DNA of 64,000 nt, taken from contig JACDTU010000002.1 in assembly GCA_022376465.1 (NCBI GenBank), forward strand, positions 2,480,001-2,544,000, read 5' to 3'. This stretch comes from Cubamyces lactineus (lineage: Eukaryota > Basidiomycota > Agaricomycetes > Polyporales > Polyporaceae). Shown piece after piece: positions 12,237 to 23,880 of this stretch (within the stretch, counting starts at the first letter, position 1; each line of letters begins with the position of its first letter). The notes under the pieces were generated by a model. The model saw nothing but the letters and a program-made list of their open reading frames with translations, was not told the DNA's origin and searched no databases. Both the position numbers and the translations under genes were made by a program.

Positions 12237-13815
12237 ATGTCCTCTCACCCGACCACCATCCTCCGCTATGTGCCCTCGTTCTCGCGCATCCTCCTGATAT
12301 CGACTCTCTTACGGGTCGCGCTCATCGGTTACAGTGAATGGCACGACGCGCATTCCGTTGTCAAATACACCGACGTAGATTACCGCGTCTTCAGCGACGC
12401 TGCTCGCTTCCTGCTTGAGCCTTCGCCGCACAACCAAGCCGAGGGCCCGCTCGCTAGATACTTCCACATCGGCAGGTGAGAGGGTGCACATAATGCGCGC
12501 GTGTCGACGTGTTTTTGACGTGAATGCTGGTCTGTGTGAAGCCCGTATACCCGAGCGACGTATCGCTATACCCCGCTGCTCGCCGTGCTGTTGACACCGA
12601 ACGAATGGCTGCACCCGTCGTTTGGCAAGTTCCTGTTCGCGGGGTGCGATATCCTTGCTGGGCTGCTCATGTATGAGCTCCTCGTCTCTGTTATCCTCCC
12701 GACGTCGCGGCGCGCGGGCACAGATGCTCAGGCGGAGAAGACGAAGGGTACTCGCGCGTCGGAGCAAGCGGGCGGAGAGGATACGACGCAACGCCTGGCG
12801 ACGTTCTTGGTCTCATTGCACCTCTTGAGCCCCCTGGTCTTCACTATATCTACCCGAGGCTCTTCGGAATCTGTACTGTCGCTGTTCGTCCTCGCGACCC
12901 TCTACTATGCCCTGAAAGGGCGGTGGGACATCTCGGCTGTGCTCCTGGGATTATCCACGCATTGGAAGATATACCCGTTCATCTATGGTGTAGCGTGCTT
13001 GGGGGTCATTGGCAGTACCGGTGGTGCCGCTAGAAGAGGATGGCGGGGCTGGTTGGGCACCGTACTCAATGGACGTACCATCCGGTTCGCGCTCATCAGC
13101 GCGGCAACGTTTGTAGCGTTGGGCGTTGCTATGTACGCAATGTGAGTATCAGTTACTCCATCCCAGTTCTTCGCACACGCTGATAGAAATATGCTCATCC
13201 GAACAGCTGGGGCCAACCATTTCTAGAGGAGTCGTATCTGTACCACCTCACGCGCCTCGACCACCGACACAACTTCTCGCCGTACTTCTACCTCGTGTAC
13301 CTGACTTACCCCTCCGACCCACCTACGCTGGAGCCTGTCTTCTGGAAGAGGCTCCTGCGTTCGCCGTTGACCAGCTTCGTCCCCCAGATGACCTTGGCTC
13401 TAGGGACGGGCTTACTTTTTGGCCAGCGCAGAGAAGACTTGGTCTTTGCGTGGTTCGTGCAGACTTTCGTCTTCGTTGTGTTCAACAAAGTATGCACTTC
13501 GCAGGTGAGCATAGCCCGTAGATCGAGTTCAGCGCTTTGTTGTTCATGGCTCTAATGTCGCAGTACTTCTTGTGGTACACGCTGTTCCTCCCGCTGTTGG
13601 TACCGCAGCTCTCTATGTCTTCACGACGCGCGATTGCATACGGAGCTGTCTGGATAGGCACGCAAGCGCTCTGGCTCGGCGAGGCATACAAGCTGGAGTT
13701 CCTGGGCCAAAACGTCTTCTTTGGACTCTGGATCAGGGGCTTGGTATACGTGGTGGGCAACTGCTGGGTCCTCGCGGGCATCATGGACGCCTACGGCCGT
13801 AATCTCTCGCGATGA
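12237..13815 (+). CDS. GPI14: GPI mannosyltransferase 1 (PIG-M)
   Basis: Adds the first mannose to the GPI-anchor precursor on the ER lumenal side, using dolichol-phosphate-mannose. Four exons: 12237-12475, 12542-13141, 13207-13504 and 13564-13815. The first lumenal loop has the family DXD motif ([11 protein letters not shown]), followed by the conserved [15 protein letters not shown] across the first splice site. Later conserved blocks are [29 protein letters not shown] and [18 protein letters not shown]. Many hydrophobic segments fit the multispanning GT-C fold. Between residues about 150 and 180 is a charged insert ([19 protein letters not shown]) that is probably a loop. It is convergent with the GMF-type gene, with 142 bp between stop codons. 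Confidence 0.95.
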
Positions 13816-13957
13816 GGTGTGTCTCTTGCGTTGTACGCTCTCGATAGCAATAGATAGCGGACGATCCAGGGTATTGTACAGACGGACTACATCTTCTGAC
13901 AGTTGTCGTTGCTGATCCACGATCCCAGCGAGCCTTGAGTGTTGCGTACCTCAGGTC

Positions 13958-14632
13958 TCAGCCGTGGAGCAGCTTCTGGTCGATCACCTCCTTCGTGAAG
14001 CCCTCCGCGCCCTCTCGCACTTCGATGACCTTGCTGACATCAGCCTGTCCGCGAGGTACAGCTATCAATCGACATCTGGATACATGACCTGCAGGCGTAC
14101 CGTATTCTGAAAGTCGATAAATGCGCTTGCATGTAGTGTCAAGAGACTGATCTCGCTTGACGTCGGCGCCCAGTTGACGAGCACCAGCGGGAAGCTCTTT
14201 CGGCCGTCCGAATGATTGAGCTCATACGAAAGCACGACGTATCTCGGCGAGTTCTCCGGGAGCTCTGTAACGAGCACCAACAGCGCATTCATTCACGATC
14301 TAGCACGATCCGGGGCACTAGGAGTGGGTGCAAACGCACCTTCAGCCAAGTCCTCGATGCTGATGTCGTCGAACTGCTCGACCTCCTCCATGATCAGCTT
14401 CTGCTTGTTGATCTTGACGACCATCGCGGCGTGTCCGGCATTGCGCCGCGCGAACCTGAACTTGCGGAGCGCGGTTTTGAGCTCTTGCGGGATATCGACG
14501 GTGTGGGACTGCAGCAGTGCATGCCGAGGAGAATGCGTCCGGAGAGTAGTTCGGGTTGAGCGAGCGAGCGAGCGGCGGTTATGGGCACATCTTAGAACAT
14601 CGTTCGCGAGATGCAGGTAAAGGACAGACCAT
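13958..14632 (-). CDS. gmf1: GMF-type ADF-homology protein
   Basis: GMF proteins bind the Arp2/3 complex and promote debranching of actin networks. Spliced minus-strand exons give MSHTVDIPQELKTALRKFRF, RNAGHAAMVVKINKQKLIME, DISIEDLAEELPENSPRYVV, FPLVLVNWAPTSSEISLLTL and a C-terminus VREGAEGFTKEVIDQKLLHG. The order and length (about 140 residues) match GMF rather than cofilin, which has a longer actin-binding helix. Introns interrupt after DLAE and after FQNT. The initiator is least certain: I place it at 14632, where an ATG is followed at once by an intron with a GTCTGT donor, because the next exon begins SHTVDIP, where homologues start. Confidence 0.85.
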
Positions 14633-15160
14633 CTTCGAGGTACTGGTTCAAGTAAGGGTGGTTGTGTTTCGCCGTGTGGCTTGCTAAGTGCGACCGTGTT
14701 CTGCAGAGCTCGTACGCGCCAAGACCGAGATGGAGCATCGCGCGCGCGTGAGCGATCAGAGCCCGAGGGAAAGTATCTGATAAGATCAACCTCGGCCTGG
14801 CTAATCAGATAAGATGATGCTATCTAGCCGTTCTGATTGGTCTCTCGCGCCCTTCTGAGTCTCTCACCCCCGCTCGCACCGCTTCCAAGCAGCTCGTCGC
14901 GCTCGAGCCTCGGAAGAAGGGTTTCCGTTTCATCCAACCGTCGCACTGGAGCGCTGCTGCTGTCCCGCATGATATTATTCGGAAGATGTAGGGGCGTGGG
15001 GACGTCGCTGCTATTACGCGAAGATGCCAGCCGGGTGGTCCAGGGGGAGACCAGCTGGGGGAACCCTCCAGTGTAAACTTTCATCTTGGGCTGCAACCAC
15101 CAAGTGATCGATAGTACCTTCGTGCTTTTTGCCAGTGGCTCTGGGTGAAGTTGGCACCCC
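14633..15160. promoter_or_regulatory. Divergent intergenic region
   Basis: About 530 bp separate the start of the GMF-type gene from the start of the first MFS gene on the other strand. It should hold both promoters. Open frames here have no splice or similarity support. Confidence 0.35.
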
Positions 15161-17562
15161 ATGCCGACGCCTGCAAAATCGCTACGGGCGGGGATCGAGC
15201 GCGAGGCTGGATGTGCGTGAGTTCCGGGCGTGTTGGTCGACTGGGGGCTGATGCTGTTTGATCTACTGTTTCTTCAATAGCACCTTCTTCAGATGAGCGG
15301 GGGAGTTCATATGGGACGGTGAGCGAAGTGGCTGAAGCACGCTCGTCCTATGGCGGCCTTCGTCGATGGTTCGCGTTCAAGCCATCGCCCATATGGTACG
15401 TCCCCGACACACCTCCCCTAGCACGCATTCACAGAACATCCTCTCCCCCCGACTAGGATCCTCGTCCTATCCGCAACGGCGGCGATCTCGACGTCGGGCG
15501 TCGTCGCGCCGCGCATCGAAATCTACACGCGCACAATCTGCGAGGTGTACGGCGTAGACGCTGCGTCGGATGCATGCCTCGCGGACCGCGCCGTCCAGGC
15601 CGCTGTCGCGCGGCTCATCACCGTGCTCTCGACGACGTCTGGCCTGCTTGCGACGCTCACGACGGCGTGGTGGGGCTCGGTGAGTCGTTTTGTGCAGACG
15701 TAGGATTCGCAGGTGAGGTGGCTGATGGGCGCGTGGGCAGCTGTCGGATCGTTATGGGCGGATATGGGTGCTGGGGTTCAATGTGGCGGGCTTGATGGTG
15801 TCCGACTTGAGCTTCTTGACCGTGGCGTACTGCTGGGACAAGCTGCCCGGGACGTATTGGTGGTACGTGGTCGGGCCTGCTGTGGAGGGACTGGTAGGAG
15901 GTCCGTCCTGCGTCCCTAGAGCTCTGCGTTATGCCCAACAAAAGAGGACTGACGTGTTGAGGGGCTCCAGGTATCTCGGTAGCCTCCGTCGTGATGCACG
16001 CCTACATCTCGGACTGCTCTGACCCCGGGACGAGGTACGTTCCACCTCTTCCTTGAGCCCACTCACACCCCATTCACTCTGCTCTGCACATCATCCTCAC
16101 CGATATGGTTTACACTGCAGGTCGCGCGCGTTCTCCCGCCTGATGGGCCTGCTCTTCTTCGGGATGAGCGTCGGCCCGCTCCTCGGCGGGTTCATCATGC
16201 GCGCGACGCGCCGGCTCTTCCCCGTGTTCTACGCGACGACGACGATCGACGCGCTCGTCTCGCTCGCCGTCTGGTTCCTCATCCCCGAGTCGCTTCCCTT
16301 GTCCGCAACGCAACAGCGCCTGGCCCAGGATGATTCGGCGGCGGGGGCGACTGGGCCGTCCGGGGCGCCGGGTGTGGGGCGGACGCTGAGGAGGTGGGGC
16401 GCGGCATTTGATGTGGTGTCGCCGTTGTCGGTGTTGTTGCCGAAGAGGTTGGACGTGCAGGGCAAGGGAGGGGCAGTGGATTGGAACCTGACCATCCTCG
16501 GAGCTGCGTATGGGTTCGGGACGCTGGTGCTGGTAAGCGGTGGCGACGCTCGCCCGGATGAACTTGAGTGCAAGTACTCACTCTGTGCTTTATTGCGCTA
16601 TAGGCGTCGGTGTATCAGCAGCTCCAGTACGCCTCTCTCACTTATGGATGGACTTCAGAGACGGTAGGTTCGATGACGGTACTCTCTCGTTTGGGCTTCG
16701 ATGCTGAAAGGTGCTATAGATCAACTATTGGATGGGAGGCGTCAATATTTCTAAGGCAGTCTACCTGACATTGCTATTCCCGAGTACGTTCTGCGTTGCA
16801 AGAACTGAGCGATCACTTGCTAACCTGGTCTCATAGGTATCGTCAAGCTCTTGACGTACCTCCGTTCACCAACCCCGGCGACTGCTTCCAACTCCGCAGA
16901 AACGGATCCCCTTCTCCCGCCGATCGGAGAACAAGAAACTCCTGCGTCGACACCCGTTGCAACCAAAAAGCTCTCACGAGCCGCGTCTCTCGACCTCCTT
17001 CTCGCCCGCGCGGCGCTTGTCACCGACATGCTCTTCTACGCGCTGATACCCACCGCGGCGACGGGCACGCTCTTCGCGATATACGGCATGTGCATCTCCC
17101 TCGGCGCGAGTTTCGGGCCAGTGATGCAGAGCCTCGCGCTGGAGCTGTACGCGCGCAGCGGAGGGTTAGACACCGGCCGGCTGCTGGGCGCGCTCACGGT
17201 CGTTTCTGCTCTGAGGTGCGTACAGGGTACAGGGTACAGCTGCAAACCTCTTGCTGTTCAGGCCACCGCCGCCGTTGCTAGTGCTACAGACGCGCGCGGT
17301 GACGGTGTTTCGTGTTTTGTTCTGTCATTTGGCGACTGAGCTCGGAGGATGTGTCATTGACGGTTTGTCGGCGTTTCGCAGCTCGCACATCGTCGGACCG
17401 ACGCTGTTTGGGGTGACGTACATGAGGACGGTGGGGACGGTGCCCGGGGCGATCTATGGCCTGTGCTGCGCGTCGCTGTTTGTGAGCCTGCTGCTGCTGT
17501 TGCTCATTCGGCTGCGGAGGACGGGTGGGCAGGGTGTTGGTGGCGAGGCGAGCTCGAGGTAA
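15161..17562 (+). CDS. MFS transporter, tandem copy 1
   Basis: Ten exons from ATG 15161 to TAA 17562 encode a 12-helix major facilitator. The cytosolic N-terminus leads into TM1 (FKPSPIW / ILVLSATAAISTSG). The MFS loop 2-3 signature is LSDRYGRIWVLG. TM4-6 include VGGISVASVVMHAYISDCSD and FSRLMGLLFFGMSVGPLLGG, and FLIPESLP ends the N-half. A hydrophilic central loop follows, with LLARAALVTDMLFYALIP in the C-half. This looks like the fungal family related to tetracycline-resistance/HIAT1-type permeases. The substrate cannot be told. Intron positions match copy 2 at the Trp codon in TM1 (TG/G) and after WWGS, showing tandem duplication. The last exon, 17382-17562, ends in an Arg-rich tail. Confidence 0.88.
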
Positions 17563-18368
17563 GGACCGCTGCGGTACTCGTTCGGTTACCGTATGATGCT
17601 TCGAGGTTCTGGAGAAATGTGCCTCATAGAGTATTTGGACTGTGTATTGATGGATGTACAGGCCGCGGCGCAGTCATGGGCGCGTTTTGAACATTGGGTG
17701 TACTGTACCTCTCGGTGCGCAGCCCAACGTTCTTGTATTGCAACGGTGTGGTATCGCCGATTCAGCGCTAGTGCGTGCAATGCAACGACAGAGCACGGCG
17801 TTGAATTGGATAGAGTGCGGCGTGCAAGTTTCCTAGAATCCCGCCTCGGAGGACGAGAAGGTCAGTGGAGCACCTCGTTATGCTTCCAAGGTGGAGGTCA
17901 ATGATGTCAGGAGCTTGTGAAGCTCAGAGTTTGCACGATTGCGCGCGGGTTGCTTGCACGCGTTTGCGGGCTGTCGAAGGTACGAGAGGATGGCCAAGTG
18001 GGCGCTGCGGTGGAGAATGGGGGATTTGCTGATAAACATAGCTCGGAGAGAGAGCTAGGCCCAGGAGGAGACAGACACGCGGTGGTGGTTTCCGGACAGG
18101 GGTGTGCTATCGCACGCGTCCTCCGTCGAGTGCGGCCGCGAGATGATGACATGAGCAATCCCACTGGCAGTCCCATTCGAATCGTGCCGGCCGAACGCCT
18201 CCCCTGCCCCGCCTCCCCTTCACTTATCACTCCTTCTCTCCAACCCCCGCGCGGGTCTCTTATAATCCTTGCAGGCCACCGTATCGCCCCTCCTGCTGCG
18301 TCCGCTGCCCACCACGCACGCTTAAGCCGTGTGTATACGCGCCCGCTGAGGCTGCAGCTACTACGGTC
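17563..18368. other. Intergenic region between the MFS paralogues
   Basis: About 800 bp without a supported gene. The last 150 bp are pyrimidine-rich (CTCCCCTTCACTTATCACTC), usual for a basidiomycete promoter or 5' leader. Confidence 0.4.
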
Positions 18369-21180
18369 ATGTCTCCCTCGCGCCCGTCCTCGCGCGACGT
18401 CTCTCGCCTCCGCGACGATGCCAGTACCCTACATCCGCCCTCGCGCTCGGGATCGCGCCCGCGCGGTTCTCGACATACCAGTGCTGCTTCCATCCCGCTG
18501 CTCCTCCAGGGCCCTGACGATCTCATGGACCCCGGCGCACCCATCGGGGAGGAAGCAGCCGAACTCCTGCATGAATTCGTGCATCCCCATCATGACAGCG
18601 AAGACACCCTCGCGGGCGAAGGCGACGCGCTCGATCCCGACGCGCAGGAGGAAGAGGAAGAGTTCGAGATCGACCATGCATGGAGGGAGAAACTGCCCTG
18701 GTGGAAGAGGCCCTCTCCATGGTGGTCAGTAGCATCTTCGATTGGTCTCGCGTATGACACTGTATAGAACAGCGACCGACGTTGGTTTGTACGCGAACAG
18801 GTTCTTGGCGTACGTCCCGTTATCCGCCATCGCGATGACTATTACCGCCGCGGCCAAGATCGAACTCTATACGTATCTTGCTTGCGAAGCCCATAGGCCG
18901 GTCGTCAACCCGGACCGCGACGCGACGCTGTTCCTCGGTCATGACGTTCCGGCATACAGCTTGATTTCAGACCGTACGCATGGTTTCTTCTATTTCGCGA
19001 GTGGAAGCTTATTGCAGCCCCAGGTCCCGACTGGCAGAGGGTATGCCATGCAGATCCCGTAGTCTCAGCTGCGGTGGCCGAACTGAACATCATCATGACC
19101 ACCGCCATGGGCATCCTCAGTTGCATGACTACTGCCTGGTGGGGCTCAGTATGTACCACTGTCATGCGGGGTGCTTGTCACATTCCTCATAATGTCATAG
19201 CTCTCCGACCGAGTTGGTAGGACTAGAGTGATGAGCTGCGCCGTTGTCGGTATCCTGTTGACCGACCTCAACTTCATCCTCGTGTATTACTTCTACAAAC
19301 GTTTGCCTGGCAGTTATCAGTTCCTCGTCGTCGCGCCCATTCTAGAGGGTCTCCTAGGTGGTGAGTGCATTATCGCGAACGTCACCTATCGTACCAGCCA
19401 TGCTGAGTTCACCTCTCTCTCTAGGCCTATCGTCCATGTCTGCAAATGTACACGCGTACATGGCCGACTGTGCTTCCCCTGCCAAACGGTACTTGGCGCA
19501 AAATACTCACCCATCGGACGTTTCAACTAACACACGCCCACAGCTCAGGCATCTTCTCGCGCTACCTCGGCCTGCTCTTCACCGGGACGGCGATCGGGCC
19601 CACGCTCGGCGGGCTCGTCATCCGCCTCTCCGGCAGCTTCATCTCCGTCTTCTTCATCGCCGGCGCGCTGCACCTTCTCTACGCGCTCCTCATCTGGTTC
19701 GTCATCCCCGAGTCGCTCTCGGCGCCCGAGATGCGCGGCGCCCGCGCGCGGCAGCGCGAGGAGGAGGAGGCGTACCGCGCAGCGCATGCCCATGGGGGCG
19801 TGGGGGTGTGGCTGAAGCGCATGTTTGCGTTCTTGACGCCGTTGTTGCTGTTTGTCCCCGTGAGGCTAGACGAGCCGGCCGGGTCGCCTGCGAAGGCGGG
19901 GAAGAGGGACTGGAGCTTGTGTTTGCTCGTCGCGGCGTATGGGTTCACGATTTCGCTGATGGTGAGTCGAGCGTGTGCGGGTGGGTGAGGTGGCTAATGA
20001 CGGCATTGGACAGGGCTCGTATGTGTATTTTATGCAGTACATCCAGACGTTCTTCGAGTGGAACACGGAACAGGTGCGCAGCTACGATCCCCCGTCGATA
20101 CTACTGTCAGACTTGGAAGTTGACCAACGATCTCGTTCACCCAGGTCGGCTACTGGTTCAGCACCGTCGGCGTGACCAGGGCGTTCTTCCTGACCGTCAT
20201 CCTGCCATGTACGTGCGCTGTCTCATTCTCTACCCTATCGTCCCCATCACTATATACGCCATACATTGTACAGTTATCATCAGGCTCGCCGCGCCCTCCA
20301 AACAGCCGCCTATCCAGCTTCCGACCTCTCCAGCTGAGCCTCTAGACGGAGACGGCAATTGTACCGACGGCACCCTCTCCTCATCACTAACACCGACCCC
20401 AACACCGACCCCAACGCCCTCCCGCCCGCGTTCCTCCTCACGCTCCCCCTCCCGCAGCCGCCACCAACAGCACCACCATTCACCCGCCTTCGACCTCGCG
20501 CTCGCGCGCGCGTCGCTCGCGTGGGACGCCGCCGTGTACCTGCTGCTCACCGTCGCGCCGAACGGGCTCGCGTTCGCGGCGATGAGCTGCCTGGGCGCGC
20601 TCGGGATGGGGTTCGGGCCCGCGGTGCAGAGCGTCGCGCTGGCGCTGTATAACCGGCGCGGGGGGCAGGACTCGGGGAAGCTGTTTGGCGCGATGAGCGT
20701 CGTGCAGGCGATGAGGTGCGTCTTTGTGGTTTCCTGGCTTCTTGGCTTCTTGGCTTTCCTCCGGCTTCTGCTACCTATGACATCATGGACGTGACTGACT
20801 TGGGGGTTTTGGTTTTGTTGCACAGCGCGCAGATATTTGGGCCGTTCGTGTACGGGCTGACGTACGCGAAGACGGTCGCGACGTTCCCGAAGGCGATCTT
20901 CCTCGTCGCCGCCGGCGCGGTCGTCGTCTCGTGCGTCCTCCTCGCCTTCGTCCGCCTCCCCCCAGAGTCGCCGTCGCCGTCCCTGCCGTTTGCGCCGCCA
21001 AACATGGACGTCGAGGAGCAGCTGCAGGACACGAACATAGATGGTGTCCGGGAGAGGGGGGCGTCAGCGGCGCATGGGCGCGATGAGACGTTGGTCGATG
21101 TGGGCGATGGCGACGTTCCGCTGCCGCCTCTGATTGTGGTGCAGGACGAGGAGGGCGGGCCGAAGGTCGTCAAGCCGTGA
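18369..21180 (+). CDS. MFS transporter, tandem copy 2
   Basis: Starts at ATG 18369 with a long acidic N-terminus (EEEEEFEIDHAWREKL), then PSPWW / FLAYVPLSAIAMTITAAA as TM1. The loop signature is LSDRVGRTRVM. Conserved blocks are EGLLGGLSSMSANVHAYMAD, SRYLGLLFTGTAIGPTLGGL, IWFVIPESLSAPE and AYGFTISLMGSYVYFMQYIQ. A central loop of Pro-Thr and Ser-Arg repeats (TPTPTPTPSRPRSSSRSPSR) precedes the C-half (LALARASLAWDAAVYLLLTV; SAQIFGPFVYGLTYAKTVAT). The C-terminus is an acidic tail ending at TGA 21178-21180. The overall sequence parallels copy 1, but loops and tails differ, so the copies have diverged and may carry different substrates. Substrate unknown. Several introns share position with copy 1. 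Confidence 0.88.
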
Positions 21181-21575
21181 GGTGGGTTATATAACCACCT
21201 CATTGTTGTCCGGGGATGTCGAAACTCGTGTGTGCATTAGGTCCTTGTCCATGTCTGATCTCAGCAATCCTATCCCTGATAGGTACTTGCATGTCGAACC
21301 CGTCAATCGTAGTTAGTTTACTGTCTTGTCTGGATTCTTGTGGAATAGTTTTGTGATTTGTACTTGTACATTCTTTCTTGTCGATGTCGATAGAAGCATG
21401 GCAATGTTGTACCTGATGGCTACTGTGCTTTTCCACCGAGTTGCGCTCAGAGTCAATAGGTAGGTATAGATAGCAAGCGAGACTATTATAGCGGCGAGGG
21501 ATAGTACAACACAAGGTTCCTGCACAATGCTGGATAATATACAGGAAGGATCGCGCACCTCGCCCCAGCCCCAGC
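21181..21575. other. Convergent 3' region
   Basis: About 395 bp between two convergent stop codons. No gene seen. It presumably holds both 3' untranslated regions. Confidence 0.4.
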
Positions 21576-23239
21576 TCAAGGCAACAACACATCCTGCCCG
21601 CCCGCCCCCACGTCCCTCGCGCGCCACCACCGCCAAACGCCCAGACTGAGAACGAGCTGACCGAGCCCCACCAGCGCCGAGCCCGCGCCGAGCATCGTGA
21701 GCAGCCACCAGCAGTAGCCCACGAGCCGGTCGAGCGTGCGGCCCGTGTACCGCTTCGCGCGCGCCCACGGGTCTGGCGTCGGGTGGAAGTCGGCGGGGAG
21801 GCGGAGGAGCGGGATTGAGATTGGGATTGGGGAGGGGCTGGGGGGTGTGGGGGAGGAGTCGGCGTGGGATGCGGATGCGGTGGAGGGAGGTTGTGATGGT
21901 GATTGGGATGTAGATGGAGGGGGGAGGAGGAGCAGGGACACGATGGGTTTCTGTGGAGGGTGGGAAGAGGGGTTAGTGAATACGAGACGCGGTATGGACA
22001 TAGAAGGGGTGAGTGCGTACGTGGTCCGAGGTGGTATAAGAGGGTATCGTGGTATAGAGCACATTCGTGATGCTCGACGTCTGCGGTTCGTCCGGCGAGT
22101 CCACGTGCGTCGCGTACATTATACGGTCCGTCCACGCCGGCATGCGCTTTGGGCTGCACCAAACCACAAATCAGCTCCCGCCCTACAACGCTGCTTGACC
22201 ACGAAAGAGGCAGGGAAGAAGCAGGAAAGACACGCACTCGTATTCGTCGACCTTACCGAGGCGGTACTTGTAGCTGCACTTGAATCGCCAGAACTCGCCC
22301 TCGCGCATCCCGTGGAACACCGTGCCCTTCACGTCGCGCTCGATGAGGAGCTGGTCGTGCTCTTTGAGCGCCACGCGTCCGTCCTCTGTAGAGAGGGCCT
22401 CCACGAGGCGCGGGAGTTGCGCGCGCGTCGCGAACTCGTGTGTTGACGGGAGTGAAAGGCGGAAGTTCAGGTCCCCGAAGAAGAATAGGTGCGAGGTCGC
22501 GAACATCGTCGTCGGCGCGGACGAACTGGACGACGGGAGAGGCGGGAAGAGTAGGGACCCAACGATGTGGTTGTAGTCCTGAATCCGACTCGCGAGCTTG
22601 GGCGCGTGTGCGGTGAGATGTGCGCATACGAATCTGTAGTGCACACCCACGTTAACCTCCAGAAGACACGAGACGCATGGGTTACGCACGTGTAGACCTC
22701 TCCAAGCCCTCCGTCCTCGCTCGGTACACGAAACCGCACGCCAACAGCACCCTTGTTGCCCATGTACAGCGGGCCGCAGCCGGTCCACTGCGTCTGGACG
22801 TCGCACGCGCGGCGACCGACGCCATCGTCGCGACCGTACACGAGCAGCGCGACGCCGACGTTGACTACTTTCGCGATGAGCGTGTACCGCTCGCCGTTGG
22901 GCGCGTGCTTCTCGATCTGGGAGAGGATGAGCGCGTTGCGGCTCTCGATGATGGACTTCGAAAGTCCGGACACTGCATGATCGAGCGGGGTCAGGCATGC
23001 CCCATGACTTCGTTAGTTGCGAGATTGGATAGACACTTACGTCCGAGGTGTAAAGGCAGCAGCTCCTGGAACCCAACAGCAAATATGTCGGGGGCACGCC
23101 GCTCACGGGCGAGGAAGCTGGAGACCTGGAGCGTGGGCGCGAGCCAGTCTACGAGGTCCTGTGGCAGACCGCGCTCCGCCTGGAGGTTGGTGTTGTAGGA
23201 CGCGATCTGGACGAGCGGCCTTGCAGTCTGTGTGGACAT
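21576..23239 (-). CDS. Inositol-polyphosphate 5-phosphatase with C-terminal membrane tail
   Basis: Removes the 5-phosphate from phosphoinositides such as PI(4,5)P2. ATG at 23239. The N-terminus has the metal-site region IASYNTNLQAERGLP and FAVGFQEL, then PLYMGNKGAVGVRFRVP and CAHLTAHAPKLASR. The two hallmark motifs are FFGDLNFRLS and PKRMPAWTDRIMY (the family consensus is PAWCDRIL). Introns split the frame after LHLG, after GEVYT, after DEYE and before KPIVSL. After the catalytic domain comes a Ser/Pro-rich linker and a hydrophobic C-terminus (WWLLTMLGAGSALVGLGQLV, then a further segment), suggesting a tail anchor as in yeast Inp54, which is on the ER. No SacI, SH2 or RhoGAP domain is present. 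Confidence 0.9.
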
Positions 23240-23638
23240 GGTGGTTTGTTGGAGGCGTAGATAGAGCGTAGAGAGCGCGACAGTACATAGAATAGGAGGA
23301 TAAGTTATTGGATGGTGAATATATGCGGGGCTGGGCGGGGAGAGATGACATGCATCATGCAGGAGCGGAGGCTACCGCGCGTCTACCTGAGCTCCTCCCA
23401 CGCGCCTTGCTCAACAAGCGCCTGTCCAGAGCCACACGAATCAGACTGCCTTGCTTTCAGAACTTCAAGGTCATGGTGAAGCACAGATTCACATGTATGC
23501 CTTTCGGCTGAATCCATGCTAATGACAAGAAAATGAGCCGCTCCGTTCTGTGGAACAGCTGCAGCAGACCCGCTGCATGTGTCAAGTTTAGTCGGTCTCT
23601 GTACTGCAAGGTGAACCTGTCCTCCGTGCGCGGAACTC
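23240..23638. other. Intergenic region
   Basis: About 400 bp with no supported gene. It holds the 5' region of the 5-phosphatase gene and sequence beyond the broken end of the APH-like fragment. Confidence 0.4.
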
Positions 23639-23880
23639 TTAAGTAACGATGCCGGTGACGTTCCAATACTCGTCCACCAGCACATTATGGGAGCCCAGGT
23701 CGTTATGCGTGAGGCCGATATGGTGATGTCGTCCGTGTGCACGCCTAATCGTGCCGTGCACAAACTGGAACTTGTCTGCTTCGGGGATGTTCAGCACGTC
23801 TAGCGCGTGATAGAACTCGTCTACGGGCTCGAACATTGCCGACCTGGGAACGCACACCGCTGTATCGTTACCTGGTAGAC
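23639..23880 (-). pseudogene. Truncated APH-type phosphotransferase copy
   Basis: The minus strand encodes TAVC, FEPVDEFYHALDVLNIPEAD and HIGLTHNDLGSHNVLVDEYW, clearly the same segment as FESVEAFHQFLLDRAGTLNI and RICLTHNDLGPHNVIIDEEW of the intact gene at 25230-26136. The frame stops right after GIVT, where the intact gene continues GIIDWESCAW, so the metal-binding Asp of the IDWE motif and everything after it are lost. No kinase N-lobe is visible upstream. The catalytic HND motif survives. This is a 5'- and 3'-truncated duplicate. Confidence 0.75.

Noticed and set aside
13958..14632. Cofilin/ADF
   Set aside because: Length and segments such as VDIPQELKTALRKFRF fit GMF. The cofilin-specific actin-binding helix is not seen.
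14837..15076. Separate small gene, or first exon of MFS copy 1
   Set aside because: MFS copy 1 has a well-supported start at 15161 with phase-matched exons. This frame does not join it.
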